DNA of 59,624 nucleotides, taken from Fretibacterium sp. OH1220_COT-178. GTDB taxonomy: Bacteria > Synergistota > Synergistia > Synergistales > Aminobacteriaceae. Below the pieces are notes generated by a model. It ran no database searches. It worked only from the letters and a program-made list of their open reading frames with translations, and was not told the DNA's origin. A program made the translations under genes and the position numbers. Of the stretch, positions 8,601-16,514 are shown piece by piece (position 1 is the first letter of the stretch; each line of letters opens with the position of its first letter). Location of the stretch: the NCBI RefSeq assembly GCF_003860125.1, contig NZ_RQYL01000017.1:1-59624 (forward strand). The letters run 5' to 3'.

Positions 8601-11057
8601 AGCAAGGACACTTTTAACAAGCTCTTTTTCGCTTCTGCGGTTTTCGTGTATGATCTCTAAGCAGGTATAAAGATCGCTGCTGTGGCCAAAACAGGCGCTG
8701 CACATTTCGGGCAGGCCATTGATTTTAATTCCAACAGCCGTTTTTCTGTGATGCATCAGTGTCTCTGCCTCGGATTGCAGCCTCTCCACAAATGCAGTGC
8801 TCTCTGCCTTGTCCCCCAAAAGGCTTAGTACAGTATCTGTAAAACCATCCGCAACTGTATCTTTGACATTACAAAGTGTGTTGAAAAGAGACTTAAGCGC
8901 TGGGTAGGACGGGAAAACAGAGTCATAATCTGACAGCAATTGATCCGCCTGGGACCATAACGTGTAATCACGCGTCTGATTGGGGAACAAAAGTCCATAC
9001 AGATAAGCAGAAAGCATCATACTTTCTGTCTTATTCATGGGGGTGGGGAATGCGTTAAGCAAGTTTATCCCCGTATAATCGACATTGTCCAACGGCAGAT
9101 TTGTCGCCAGCAAAAGCTGCTGGTAAAGTTTTTTGCTCTTGGGGTAGTTTTTCTCAAACGAAGCCGCCTTGGCGAGAAGGATTGCCCTGGTTATTCCACG
9201 ATAGTTGACCTCGGATTCAGGTTCATTCCCCGCGCTTTTTAGCAGTGCGAAGATTAACTCCTCCATAAGATCATCGTCAGGAAGAACTTGGGCATCCAGG
9301 ATAATCTGTGATGCCTTTACTACATCACCATTTCCCAGGGCATCATAGATCGTCTCAAGAGTTGTTGCCTCCCCTTCTGGGGCCTCCTGCCTTTTTTCCG
9401 GACTTTCCAGAGCAGCAGGTTCTCCGGTCGAACTAACGTCGGTAGCAGGTTCTTCTGCCTTTTTTGTTTGTCCAGGCATTTTGTTGACAGCGTCAGTAAT
9501 GTTATCGGGTTCAACCGCATTTGCGACATCAGAAACTGTATCACAGCATCGGGTCAATTTACCATGATTGAAGATGAAGCATTCACGGTTTTTGTAGAAG
9601 CTGTCGTTTACTTCCTCCAGAGTATCCGCTATGATCAGGATATTCTCCGCACTGTCTTTAGCATCGCAGACAGACTCAATTATCTGACAGCTGAAGTTTT
9701 CCCCTTCCCAGGGGACAACGACGGAGAAATGATTCTCTTTCCATGATATTGAAGCAGTAATCTTGTTGTATTCCTCCCTGGACAGCTGTTCCTTCATCCC
9801 ATGCAAGTAATTTAACAGCAAATTGTTCTGGCTGACAGCAGAATTTAAGGTATTCTTTTCGATGGTATCACCGCCATGCAGTGGATGATGGCCTAAAGGC
9901 AGTGCCCAAAAACTCCTCCCAGACTTACTCAACTTAAGGTTGACGATTGTACTTTTTGCCAGACATCTATGTCCATAGTGTGTCAGACAATAAACGTCCC
10001 GCTCCGGTTGCTGAGCATCCGTTTCATAAGCAACAAGGCAGTTCTTTGCGATTAACTCGTCCAATGTGTTTTTGATCGAAATTTTAATTTTAGTCGCGCT
10101 AATATCAGGCTTATCTGCTGGATCATCCAGAAAGTCGAGTGCAATTCCAACTTCATAAATCTGATCGACGGTTAATGCACCAAGGTGTGTAAAAAACGGT
10201 AGGATAAAGTGAGCCTTATGGTATATTCGCGCTACATTAGAAACATCACCTGTAAAGGATTTCGCGCTGAGGGTCAGTCCATCTTTTACTTTTGTTTTGG
10301 CGTGAAACAGTTCCTTCGAAGAGTTCTCATCCGTAATTGCGATTTCAGGTTCTTTTTCCAGAGTCTTAGGATGAAGCCTGCCTTCGTTTGGAGTGGAGTT
10401 TCTACCCACATTTTCGTTTATAGTCTGAGAACTGACCGGTTCTGCTGACGTTCCATCAGGAATATAATATTGCCCCATGGCAAGGCCAATTTGCACAACT
10501 TGAGGGTAAATGCTCCCGGCCTTCTCAAGAAGCCTAAATTTTTCTTCGGACTGAAGGTTTTTCTCATCAAGGATTTTAAGGAAAATCCTGTGGCCATCTG
10601 ACGTTTCAACAACTTCTGGGGAAATGGCAGAATAATTGTTTTTGAGCTGTTGAAGCATTTGGGAGGCTTTTTCCTGATAGGGAGCAAGTGCTTGTGAACA
10701 CTCAGCCATCAATGATCTGACATCAACGAAGCGTTGAAGAACGGTTTCTATCTCCCGCAGCTGTGCTTTGATCTGCTGAAGTTTGCTTGCATCGACGGCC
10801 TGTACGCACTCACTGATGGAGCACCCCTCAGTTGGAAGTTCCCCATCAGCGACCATAGATTGTGTCAATGAATAGACGGCGTCATATTGCTCTTGCAGCC
10901 TCTCCATTGCTGCATCAAATTCCGAGATGCTCTTCTGATCAGGGACACGTCCATCCTCCAGCAGGTTGAGTATATTGGATAACTGTTCCTTCACTCCATC
11001 TGCCATTCTATAAAACTCAGCTACAACATGGCCAAATTCTGCAGATTGCATCACCAT
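5658..11057 (-). CDS. Giant STAND-like ATPase, probable sensor of a two-gene conflict system
   Basis: This encodes a 1799-residue cytoplasmic protein. Residues 10-140 are coiled-coil-like. A winged-helix-like stretch may lie at about 265-350, followed by roughly 900 residues of helices. The P-loop ATPase begins at about 1415 with FFGRRSEL, then Walker A GGRQLGKT (1439-1446), Walker B LLLIDEAD (1521-1528) and a sensor-like FKFVLAGLHNV. A winged helix seems to end the protein. An unassigned alpha/beta domain (LGFTVNGIKKISG) precedes the ATPase. The ATG at 11057 has GGTGGG close by; GTG at 11063 and ATG at 11051 are alternatives. The layout suits a ligand-sensing STAND switch controlling the HEPN protein encoded next. 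Confidence 0.8.
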   Translation of the reverse strand: MVMQSAEFGHVVAEFYRMADGVKEQLSNILNLLEDGRVPDQKSISEFDAAMERLQEQYDAVYSLTQSMVADGELPTEGCSISECVQAVDASKLQQIKAQLREIETVLQRFVDVRSLMAECSQALAPYQEKASQMLQQLKNNYSAISPEVVETSDGHRIFLKILDEKNLQSEEKFRLLEKAGSIYPQVVQIGLAMGQYYIPDGTSAEPVSSQTINENVGRNSTPNEGRLHPKTLEKEPEIAITDENSSKELFHAKTKVKDGLTLSAKSFTGDVSNVARIYHKAHFILPFFTHLGALTVDQIYEVGIALDFLDDPADKPDISATKIKISIKNTLDELIAKNCLVAYETDAQQPERDVYCLTHYGHRCLAKSTIVNLKLSKSGRSFWALPLGHHPLHGGDTIEKNTLNSAVSQNNLLLNYLHGMKEQLSREEYNKITASISWKENHFSVVVPWEGENFSCQIIESVCDAKDSAENILIIADTLEEVNDSFYKNRECFIFNHGKLTRCCDTVSDVANAVEPDNITDAVNKMPGQTKKAEEPATDVSSTGEPAALESPEKRQEAPEGEATTLETIYDALGNGDVVKASQIILDAQVLPDDDLMEELIFALLKSAGNEPESEVNYRGITRAILLAKAASFEKNYPKSKKLYQQLLLATNLPLDNVDYTGINLLNAFPTPMNKTESMMLSAYLYGLLFPNQTRDYTLWSQADQLLSDYDSVFPSYPALKSLFNTLCNVKDTVADGFTDTVLSLLGDKAESTAFVERLQSEAETLMHHRKTAVGIKINGLPEMCSACFGHSSDLYTCLEIIHENRRSEKELVKSVLAEYCDEGEDSSLELSEQKIDQKLDQEWARTRLGNNMIRLTSLQYVAKQQILNAFYRRLRLMKTWCEIEDVENRHYNTGRIYNLRTEILSVLNELTADLTPMYRSDEPCILLRMLDLMRRRLQGDREETLPFADLLSTGIISLDDDGIPVMDESLCDVKYYEPWRNVLRHITAPVLSLKEARDEVFRRGSSMQDNLHQLLMIENYLSGPGHTVSRQDIISARKTAEIRTKEFKDRLELDYTFYRIDEDSKENLFDILEMYRENFFPTPEQDVDEPRDFGCWGQFLHALGQQIEDFTAQRQSELRKDLSERRARLHADGTSLLLEEAERLLEQDKNFTVAEEYINRFDNGETQFSEDELTATQDSGEGLSEFLSDESFEPIYNTCRRNTGKPLKKFGVDYVIQAMKAKTTSGDWTSRLRDDSQTFLENWPVSKDIAGTDSQLRAFFSSLGFTVNGIKKISGTKEEQYSLLVTKVDANRTDYNHPIAAFGTQMKSPLSVLVLYGKHPAREIIEILASMKNPSGPVIVLIDHFLDKAERRQVAETFHTQTSWQRPFLLIDRVLVLYLAMHQSAERLPSMLKCTLPYTTYQPFLRDGGAVAEEMFFGRRSELASILQPTGACVVYGGRQLGKTALLQRAESRFHAPENQAYAVFSDIKDYKQEGPLVEKLCGDITGKTGLSFTSCNTLKGLCDQIGAMFRKHKIASMLLLIDEADNFLEAISKVKYAPLQPLIELKRVTKNNFKFVLAGLHNVCRAKNATALNGIFGQLGSSLCIKPLSPIDAIQLLSRPLRYLGFQIENPHLETILTNTNYYPGILQFFGYTLVQTFMDDYEKYYNVNNNPPFPLKEAQLGSIMNSADLNRSIRDKFQWSLDLDEHYSMLARCIVLLHYYYAGERRLGFTVDDIKQVVTSYDIHCLKEKSSSEQTVLLDEMVDMGILSKPRQDSNPSVAYRMRRHAFIDYVGASIESIEKDIRDNNKAEVSHDDK

Positions 11058-11107
11058 TCCCACCTTTCCTGAATATCACGCCGCATTCTATGTAAGAAAG
11101 TCAAGGG

Positions 11108-12442
11108 TTATTTACAAATTCTGTCAATAGCCAGAGAAAAAGTCACCTTTGGTTCCCCCAGTTCCGAGATAGGGAGAGAGTTTTTCCTGAAAGAGCGCTT
11201 CCAGGGGTGGTCGGGGGCAGGTTTGTGAGCGTTCACAAGCCTCGCCCCTTTGTCCTTCGCGGTTTTGTTCGAGGCGGCGGGCTTCGGCCTTTCGACCTCC
11301 TTCATCTCGATGCGCCGGCCCTTGCAAACGGCCCATATCCTTCCCGAGAGAGTCTCCCTGACCTCCACGGAAGCGTGGGCCATAGAGCCCTTCTCAGGGG
11401 TACTGGGGGCATAGGTTCGTCCCCTGTAGGAAAAGCTTCCGCCCCCATCTGTTTTACGCGTTTGGCGTCGAGCGAAGAGGAAATCGGCATCGACCCTCTC
11501 CACAGGCTTCACGTAGGCGGTCTCCTGTTCTGCGGGCAGAACGGCAAACTTCCTGTTGTGTTTTGCGATGAGCTTGGGCAGGACCTTGTTGGCTTCATCT
11601 ATGTCTTTGATGCCAAGGAGTCTCAGTTCCCCGGTCAGCCTGTCCTGCAAGGTGTTCCACAGGCGCTCGATGCGCCCCTTTGCCTCCGGGGTGAGTGCAA
11701 AGATCTGATCTATGCCAAGGTCCTTCAACCCCTGTGCGAAGTTGCTCAAGGAGCGTTCTTCGCCCTCTTCTTCGGAGGATTTCTGAGGGGAACGGAAGAT
11801 CGTGTGCCTGTCGCTGTAAATCTCCATGGGCAGACCATACCGTTCCCGTCCGATGCTCAGAGCGGCGACATATCCTGCGGTGCTCTCGTTCTTGGTGAAC
11901 CAGGCGCCAACGACCCGTCCTGTGGCGTCATCGATGTAGGCGTGGAGGGCAGCATAGCCCTTCCCCTTGCCGAACCACTCGAACCTGGAAGCGTCGGTCT
12001 GCCAGAGCATGCCTGCAGCCTGTTTTCGTGGCCGAGGTCGATGAAGTTTTGCTTTGCGCCTGACGCTTTTCTTGCTTGTGAATCCCTCGGCGCTCAGAAT
12101 GCGCACGACGCTCGAACGGCTTAAGTCTATCCCTTCGACCTCCTTCAGGCTGTCGGTGAAATGGGAGAAATTGAAGTCATGATACTTTTCCCGGTATAGA
12201 CCGAGCACTTTGAGTCGGATGTGCTCTCCAATCCTGTGCAGGGGATGTCTGCCTCTGTTCCCGTGAATGATGCCCGCTTCCCCCTGGTCCAGGTACTTTT
12301 TCCTAAGTCTGATGATCTGCCTCCGACAGAGCTTTAAGGCCTCCGCCGCCTCCTGGTTGGTCATCATCCCGTTGACCACCATCTCCAAGACCTTGATGCG
12401 CTTGATATCTTTTTGTGACAAAGTCACTCTCTCCTGCTCCAT
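11108..12442 (-). CDS. DDE transposase, IS1202/ISNCY-like
   Basis: This 444-residue transposase looks intact. A helix-turn-helix region (NQEAAEALKLCRRQIIRLRKK, split over about 30-50) precedes an RNase H-fold integrase core. The catalytic acids are in WQTDAS (first D), YSDRHTIF (second D) and KGRIERLWN (E). The C-terminal domain has GGSFSYRGRTYAPSTP. The length and layout fit the IS1202 group of ISNCY, with IS481 as the nearest alternative. The start is uncertain: ATG at 12442 gives MEQERVTLSQKD, and TTG at 12457 adds five residues. I could not define terminal inverted repeats. The stop lies only 50 bases before the STAND-like ATPase gene. Confidence 0.85.
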   Translation of the reverse strand: MEQERVTLSQKDIKRIKVLEMVVNGMMTNQEAAEALKLCRRQIIRLRKKYLDQGEAGIIHGNRGRHPLHRIGEHIRLKVLGLYREKYHDFNFSHFTDSLKEVEGIDLSRSSVVRILSAEGFTSKKSVRRKAKLHRPRPRKQAAGMLWQTDASRFEWFGKGKGYAALHAYIDDATGRVVGAWFTKNESTAGYVAALSIGRERYGLPMEIYSDRHTIFRSPQKSSEEEGEERSLSNFAQGLKDLGIDQIFALTPEAKGRIERLWNTLQDRLTGELRLLGIKDIDEANKVLPKLIAKHNRKFAVLPAEQETAYVKPVERVDADFLFARRQTRKTDGGGSFSYRGRTYAPSTPEKGSMAHASVEVRETLSGRIWAVCKGRRIEMKEVERPKPAASNKTAKDKGARLVNAHKPAPDHPWKRSFRKNSLPISELGEPKVTFSLAIDRICK

Positions 12443-12514
12443 GCCGATATTATCCAAAAGACCTACCGCGGCAGAGGGGGGGCCTTTTCACTGAACACTT
12501 ATAGGTTGACATCA

Positions 12515-12770
12515 TTGAACAACGACGGGACAATGCCTGATTCAGGCCGCGTATCACAAAGCTCTTATCCAAGCTCTCACTGACCTCGTAATCCACTATA
12601 CAGCGACTGTACCATACGGGCAAACGTACTCCGCATGAAGCCTCTTACTCAAGTTGGGCTTGGGATAAAGCGCAGCAATACTCATCATTCGCAGCAGGCG
12701 ACGGACTCGTTTGCCATTAAGCCTCGGCACACCGCTGTTCCGGGGGTACTCCGTCAGCTTGCGATACCAA
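12515..12770 (-). pseudogene. Decayed IS3-family transposase (OrfB) fragment
   Basis: Reading leftward from 12769, one frame gives WYRKLTEYP then KRVRRLLRMMSIAALYPKPN and KRLHAEYVCPY, the region ahead of the catalytic core in IS3 OrfB proteins. The frame then jumps to WYSRCIVDYEVSESLDKS and RGLNQAL, the segment around the second conserved acid. The intervening 30 or so residues, including the first catalytic Asp, are deleted, so it is dead. The DDE transposase gene lies just beyond its 3' side. Confidence 0.75.
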
Positions 12771-12773
12771 GAC

Positions 12774-12823
12774 CTATTGGTGCTCGCCCTTCAGGTAGCG
12801 ATGAAAAGCCTCGTTGCACCACA
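12774..12823. repeat. Right 50-bp direct repeat bounding the island (attR-like)
   Basis: Exact copy of 4197-4246. It begins at the stop codon of the exported-protein gene and covers its final 15 codons ([15 protein letters not shown]). Confidence 0.9.
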
Positions 12824-14006
12824 GGGGCCGCACCGCAATCTCCAGGGAGGGGTCGAGCGCCAAAAAGGCCTTGCGGAAGCGCCGTTCCTCCTCTTTGAGG
12901 ACGAAGGCATGAATGCGATAGCCGCCCCCCGCCTGGGAGCGCACGACGTTCTCCACCACCTCGCGGTAGCCGTCGCCCATGGGCGTGCGCGACGTGTAGA
13001 GCGGCTGCCACCAGGCGCCGTGGAGCAGCCCCTTGCCGTCGGGGTTCGCATCGCTCTTCTTGGCGTAGGTCCGGACGAGGGCGTCGAACGCGTCCTTCTC
13101 CTTAACGGACCGGAACTCCAGCTTCAGGTCGTACTCCAGGGCGCTGGCGAGGTAGAGGTCCTCCCGCACCTTGTCGACCCTGTAGTAGCGCGAGGGCTCC
13201 GGCACGGGGCCCCACTCCAGAAGGTAGCGATAGGACGACGTCTTGGGCTCCAGCGCCACCTTCGCGACAAGGCCCTTTCCGTTCAGGAGGGCGATGAGCT
13301 GTTTGGCGTGCCGGATGTCGCTGTGCCCGTACTGCAGGGTGTAGGGGGAGGCGAAACGGACGTCGTAGACATCCGATTTGATGTTGTAGCCGGTCGAGGC
13401 CCCCTCGGCGATGGCCCGCACCCCCAGGGTGAAGAGCCCCCCTCCGTCGAAGAGCCGGAAGGAGTCCCAGGCCGACTGGATCCGGCCGTAGATGTCGGGG
13501 TCGTCCGACCGGCCCAGGGCACGGGCCCCTCCGTCCGCAAGCTCGATCACGCGATAGAGCAGACGCGCCGCCTCGCGGGAGCTGACGGCCGTCCCGGACG
13601 TCCAGGCCTTCTCGTCCCCGACCCAACCGAGGTTTTTCGCCACGACGAGATTTCGGGCGTCCGGCTCCTCCAGCCGGCCCGAAAGCCGTTTGACCTCCTG
13701 GGGGGTGACCGTATGGACGAGTTCCGCCACACCGCCCGCCTTCAGGGCGAGGTCCAACAGGGTCAGGTTCCGCGTCGGGCGCTTCGCCCCCTCGGCCCCA
13801 AGGTCCTTGGCCATCCGGGCCAGATGCTCCTCGACCGACGCAAGGCCAAGGGCCTCCGCTTTCAGATCGGTGTATTCCGACAGGTAGGCCCTCTCGGGGC
13901 CCCAGTCGCCCTTCGCGGCAGCGGTCCCCGACCCCACGAACGACACCGCCAGCACAAGCAGGGCCAGTCTCAAGACTTCCAGTCGCCTTCCGAATCCACT
14001 CCTCAT
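12774..14006 (-). CDS. Exported protein of unknown function with duplicated 3' end
   Basis: This encodes 410 residues that I do not recognise. A signal peptide (MRSGFGRRLEVLRLALLVLA...GTAAA) covers about residues 1-32. The mature part has no membrane segment. It contains GRIQSAWDSFRLFDGGGLFTL-like and YGHSDIRHAKQLIALLNGKG segments, the latter reminiscent of SPOR-like or sugar-binding folds but not diagnostic. The ATG at 14006 is preceded by AAAGGAGG. Its last 15 codons and stop are the right 50-bp repeat of the island. A longer frame to 14084 lacks a ribosome site. Confidence 0.7.
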   Translation of the reverse strand: MRSGFGRRLEVLRLALLVLAVSFVGSGTAAAKGDWGPERAYLSEYTDLKAEALGLASVEEHLARMAKDLGAEGAKRPTRNLTLLDLALKAGGVAELVHTVTPQEVKRLSGRLEEPDARNLVVAKNLGWVGDEKAWTSGTAVSSREAARLLYRVIELADGGARALGRSDDPDIYGRIQSAWDSFRLFDGGGLFTLGVRAIAEGASTGYNIKSDVYDVRFASPYTLQYGHSDIRHAKQLIALLNGKGLVAKVALEPKTSSYRYLLEWGPVPEPSRYYRVDKVREDLYLASALEYDLKLEFRSVKEKDAFDALVRTYAKKSDANPDGKGLLHGAWWQPLYTSRTPMGDGYREVVENVVRSQAGGGYRIHAFVLKEEERRFRKAFLALDPSLEIAVRPLWCNEAFHRYLKGEHQ

Positions 14007-14197
14007 TCTGGAACATCCTCCTTTTGATTTACGAGTCCCGAGCCTTAAGGGCTTCACACCCCAACAGCTTCGTGTTTCAATCATGATTATAAAACGTCGG
14101 GCGTTTCCTGCAACGGATCATGGAGGTTGGGAAAACGTTCGGGACACCCAAGAGGTTCGGCCAGGGGCCCTGCCCCGGAAGAGGAGGCACGCCGTTC

Positions 14198-14644
14198 ATG
14201 AAGGCACTTTCTGTGAAACAGCCCTTTGCGGAGTTCATCGCGACGGGCGAGAAGATTCTGGAGTTGTGGACATGGAAGACCGACTATCGCGGTCCACTTT
14301 TGATCTGTGCGAGTTCACAGGGTAATTTGTCGTTGGGACGCGGCGCGACCAAAGAGGAGCGCGAGGAGTTCGAACGCGAGTTTCCCAACGGCGTGGCCGT
14401 ATGCGTGGTGGACCTGACCGAAATTGAACCGTACCCCTCCAGAACGGAGGCTCCGGAGGAGGCGCTCAAATTCGCGGAATGCGTCGGGGAGAGACAATTC
14501 TGCGCAATTCTGGGAGAGGACTTCGATCTGGCCTCGTTTGAGTACGAGGGGTATGCGTGGCTCCTGACCAACCCGCGGCGCGTGCCGAAACCCTTCCCCG
14601 TGAAGGGAAAACTGCACCTCTTCAACGTGGAGTACGAGGAATAG
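14198..14644 (+). CDS. ASCH-domain protein
   Basis: This 148-residue cytoplasmic protein begins MKALSVKQPFAEFIATGEK, the classic opening of an ASCH domain (a PUA-like RNA-binding fold). The family signature continues with an E-x-W-T-W turn at about 23-27 and RGPLLICAS at about 31-39. The C-terminal YEGYAWLLTNPRRVPKPFPVKG also fits. ASCH proteins are thought to bind RNA or act as small nucleases or amidohydrolases. The exact role here is unknown. The ATG at 14198 follows GAGGAGG. It is divergent from the exported-protein gene at 14006, with 191 bases between them. Confidence 0.85.
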   Translation: MKALSVKQPFAEFIATGEKILELWTWKTDYRGPLLICASSQGNLSLGRGATKEEREEFEREFPNGVAVCVVDLTEIEPYPSRTEAPEEALKFAECVGERQFCAILGEDFDLASFEYEGYAWLLTNPRRVPKPFPVKGKLHLFNVEYEE

Positions 14645-14719
14645 ACGCGCTGGGCCCCCAACCGGGAAGGGCTCCATGCCCGCTAAAAGCCCACGGCCCA
14701 GGGAAGCATATCTCCCCCC

Positions 14720-15214
14720 CTACAGCACGACCCCCCGGCTCAGCCACGCCCCCAGCGCCGACAGGGTCACGAAGGCGACGAAGAACCACTCGCCCCGGCT
14801 CATCTCCCCGCGGCGTGGGGACATCTCGAAGAGCCGAAGGCCGAACTTTTTTCTCCAGGGGACGAACAGCGGCACCTTGCCGCAGCAGGCATCGCCCAGC
14901 ACATGCAGGAGGCAGCCCAGGAACCAGAAGGCGGCGCAGCCCCAGACCGCCTCCGCTCTCGCGCCGACGAGCCCGGAAAGGGTGGGCACCCTCCCCCCGG
15001 CCCCCACGAAAAAACAGAACAGAAAGCCCGCCAGCCAGGGGACGAACCAGTGCGAGCTCCTGCGGTGGTGCCGGTTGCGCCCGCTCCCCCAGATCAGGTA
15101 CTCGACCGTATCCGGAAAGGCCCCGCCCAGCAGGCCGAAGAGGGCGGCGGGCACCGAACGCGTCAGGGCCCCCAGGACCATGAAGTTCAGAACGCGGTGG
15201 CCGGGGCCCGTCAT
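14720..15214 (-). CDS. YdjM/DUF457-like membrane-bound metal-dependent hydrolase
   Basis: This 164-residue inner-membrane protein opens MTGPGHRVLNFMVLGALTRS and has three or four hydrophobic segments. Conserved His and Asp residues (GHRVLN, DTVEYLIWG, HHRRSSHWF, HVLGDACCG) match the YdjM/DUF457 family of putative metal-dependent hydrolases. The start ATG overlaps the stop codon of the upstream zinc-operon gene by one base, so it is the last gene of that operon. Its biological role is not established. Confidence 0.75.
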   Translation of the reverse strand: MTGPGHRVLNFMVLGALTRSVPAALFGLLGGAFPDTVEYLIWGSGRNRHHRRSSHWFVPWLAGFLFCFFVGAGGRVPTLSGLVGARAEAVWGCAAFWFLGCLLHVLGDACCGKVPLFVPWRKKFGLRLFEMSPRRGEMSRGEWFFVAFVTLSALGAWLSRGVVL

Positions 15215-15657
15215 CACATGGCGACCTTCTGCTTGCCGCGCTTCGCCGGCTTTTCGAGCTCCCGAACCTCCAGATAGGGGTACTCCTCCCCGCTCTCGAG
15301 CTTGCGGTTCCGCAGCACTCCGGTCACGCGCACCCAGGTGTCCTCGGGCGGAATCTCGTTCCAGATGCAGGCGAAGCCGATGGGCACGTCGTCCGGCCCG
15401 CAGCAGGTGGCGATGCGCACGACGGCGAACTTCTCGGGCCCCTCGCCGAAGTCCTCCTCCGAGATGGGCAGGACGAATCCCTCGTACCGGAGCGTCTTGC
15501 CCTCGTAGTCGCTCATGTTCATGAAGATGTCCGTGATCATCCCCACGAAGAAGTTTTCGCGGATCACGTAATCCGGCTTGCCGTCCGCAGCTGCGGACGC
15601 GGTTGCGGCGACGAAGAAAAGGGACAGGGACCAAAGCGCGGCGCACATCCGCTTCAT
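15214..15657 (-). CDS. Periplasmic DUF1980/YcgQ-like protein of the zinc operon
   Basis: This 147-residue protein has a signal peptide (MKRMCAALWSLSLFFVAATASAAA). The mature part has the OB-like DUF1980 pattern RIATCCGPDDVPIGF at about 80-94 and VRVTGVLRNR at about 108-117. The same domain forms the C-terminal part of YcgQ/TIGR03943 proteins, which neighbour metal permeases in other bacteria. The placement directly after znuB suggests a zinc-handling accessory in the periplasm. The ATG at 15657 has an AAAGGGGG ribosome site about 14 bases upstream. The function is inferred from context. Confidence 0.72.
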   Translation of the reverse strand: MKRMCAALWSLSLFFVAATASAAADGKPDYVIRENFFVGMITDIFMNMSDYEGKTLRYEGFVLPISEEDFGEGPEKFAVVRIATCCGPDDVPIGFACIWNEIPPEDTWVRVTGVLRNRKLESGEEYPYLEVRELEKPAKRGKQKVAM

Positions 15658-15686
15658 GGTTGCAGTCGACACCCCCTTTCCGGGAC

Positions 15687-16514
15687 CTAGGCCGTGCGTC
15701 CCATCAGGCGCGAAACGAGCACGGCCCCCATCAACGCCGCCACGTTGACGAACACGATGCTGGCACCTGTGGGCAGGTTCCAGATGAAGGACAGCGTCAG
15801 GCCGGCGGCGAAGCAGACCAGAGAGATGCAGGCGGACAGGACGACGAGCGCCCGGAAGCTGCTGACCAGCCGGCGCGCCGTCACCGCGGGCAGGATGATC
15901 AGGCTCGAGATCAGCAGCGTGCCCATCATCCTCATGCCCAGCACCACCGTAAGAGCCGTGAGGAACGAGATCAGAAACTGGTAGAGCGTGACGTTGATCC
16001 CCAGCGAGCGCGCGTAGTCCTCGTTGTACGTGATCAGGAAGAGCCGGTTGTAGAAGAGGACGAACAGGCCCGTGACGAACAGGGAGAGGGCGACGGAGAG
16101 CATCACGTCCTCGTTCGTCATCGCCAGGATGCTGCCGAACATGTAGCCGCAGACGTCCAGGTTCATCCCGCGCGTCAACGCGGTGACGAGGACCCCGAAG
16201 GCCAGGGCCGCCGAGGCCGCGATGCCGATGGCCACGTCGCCGCCGACCTTCTTGCGCTGGCTCACGAACATGATGACGAACGAGGCCGCGATGACCAGCG
16301 GCGTCGAGACGTAGAGCGGCGGCAGATTGAAGGCCAGGGCCACGGAGAGCGCCGCGAATCCCACCTCGGAAAGCCCGTGCCCGATCAGGGAGTAGCGTTT
16401 CAGCACGAGGATCACGCCCAGGATGGAGGCGCAGAGCGACACCATCACGCCGACGATCAGAGCCCGCGTGACGAACGGATAGGAAAGGATCTCCAGGACC
16501 TCCTGAAACGTCAT
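15687..16514 (-). CDS. znuB: Zinc/manganese ABC transporter permease ZnuB
   Basis: This 275-residue integral membrane protein of the ABC-3 family forms the zinc channel. It shows about eight hydrophobic helices and family segments such as LVLKRYSLIGHGLSEVGFA (about 36-54) and MRMMGTLLISSLIILPA. The ATG at 16514 has GGAGGTG upstream and overlaps the znuC stop by 4 bases, indicating coupling. Zinc rather than manganese is inferred from the His-rich binding protein and the Fur-family regulator in the operon. Confidence 0.92.
   Translation of the reverse strand: MTFQEVLEILSYPFVTRALIVGVMVSLCASILGVILVLKRYSLIGHGLSEVGFAALSVALAFNLPPLYVSTPLVIAASFVIMFVSQRKKVGGDVAIGIAASAALAFGVLVTALTRGMNLDVCGYMFGSILAMTNEDVMLSVALSLFVTGLFVLFYNRLFLITYNEDYARSLGINVTLYQFLISFLTALTVVLGMRMMGTLLISSLIILPAVTARRLVSSFRALVVLSACISLVCFAAGLTLSFIWNLPTGASIVFVNVAALMGAVLVSRLMGRTA

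Larger units (their letters stand above)
4197..12823. mobile_element. 8.6-kb repeat-bounded genomic island with STAND/HEPN operon
   Basis: The segment is bounded by exact 50-bp repeats, is visibly AT-richer than both flanks, and contains a two-gene operon of defence character, a DDE transposase and an IS3 remnant. No integrase gene is present. The left edge cuts a gene remnant (4102-4196), so the present structure may reflect insertion plus deletion, or recombination between two copies of a dispersed repeat, rather than a clean site-specific insertion. Confidence 0.6.
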
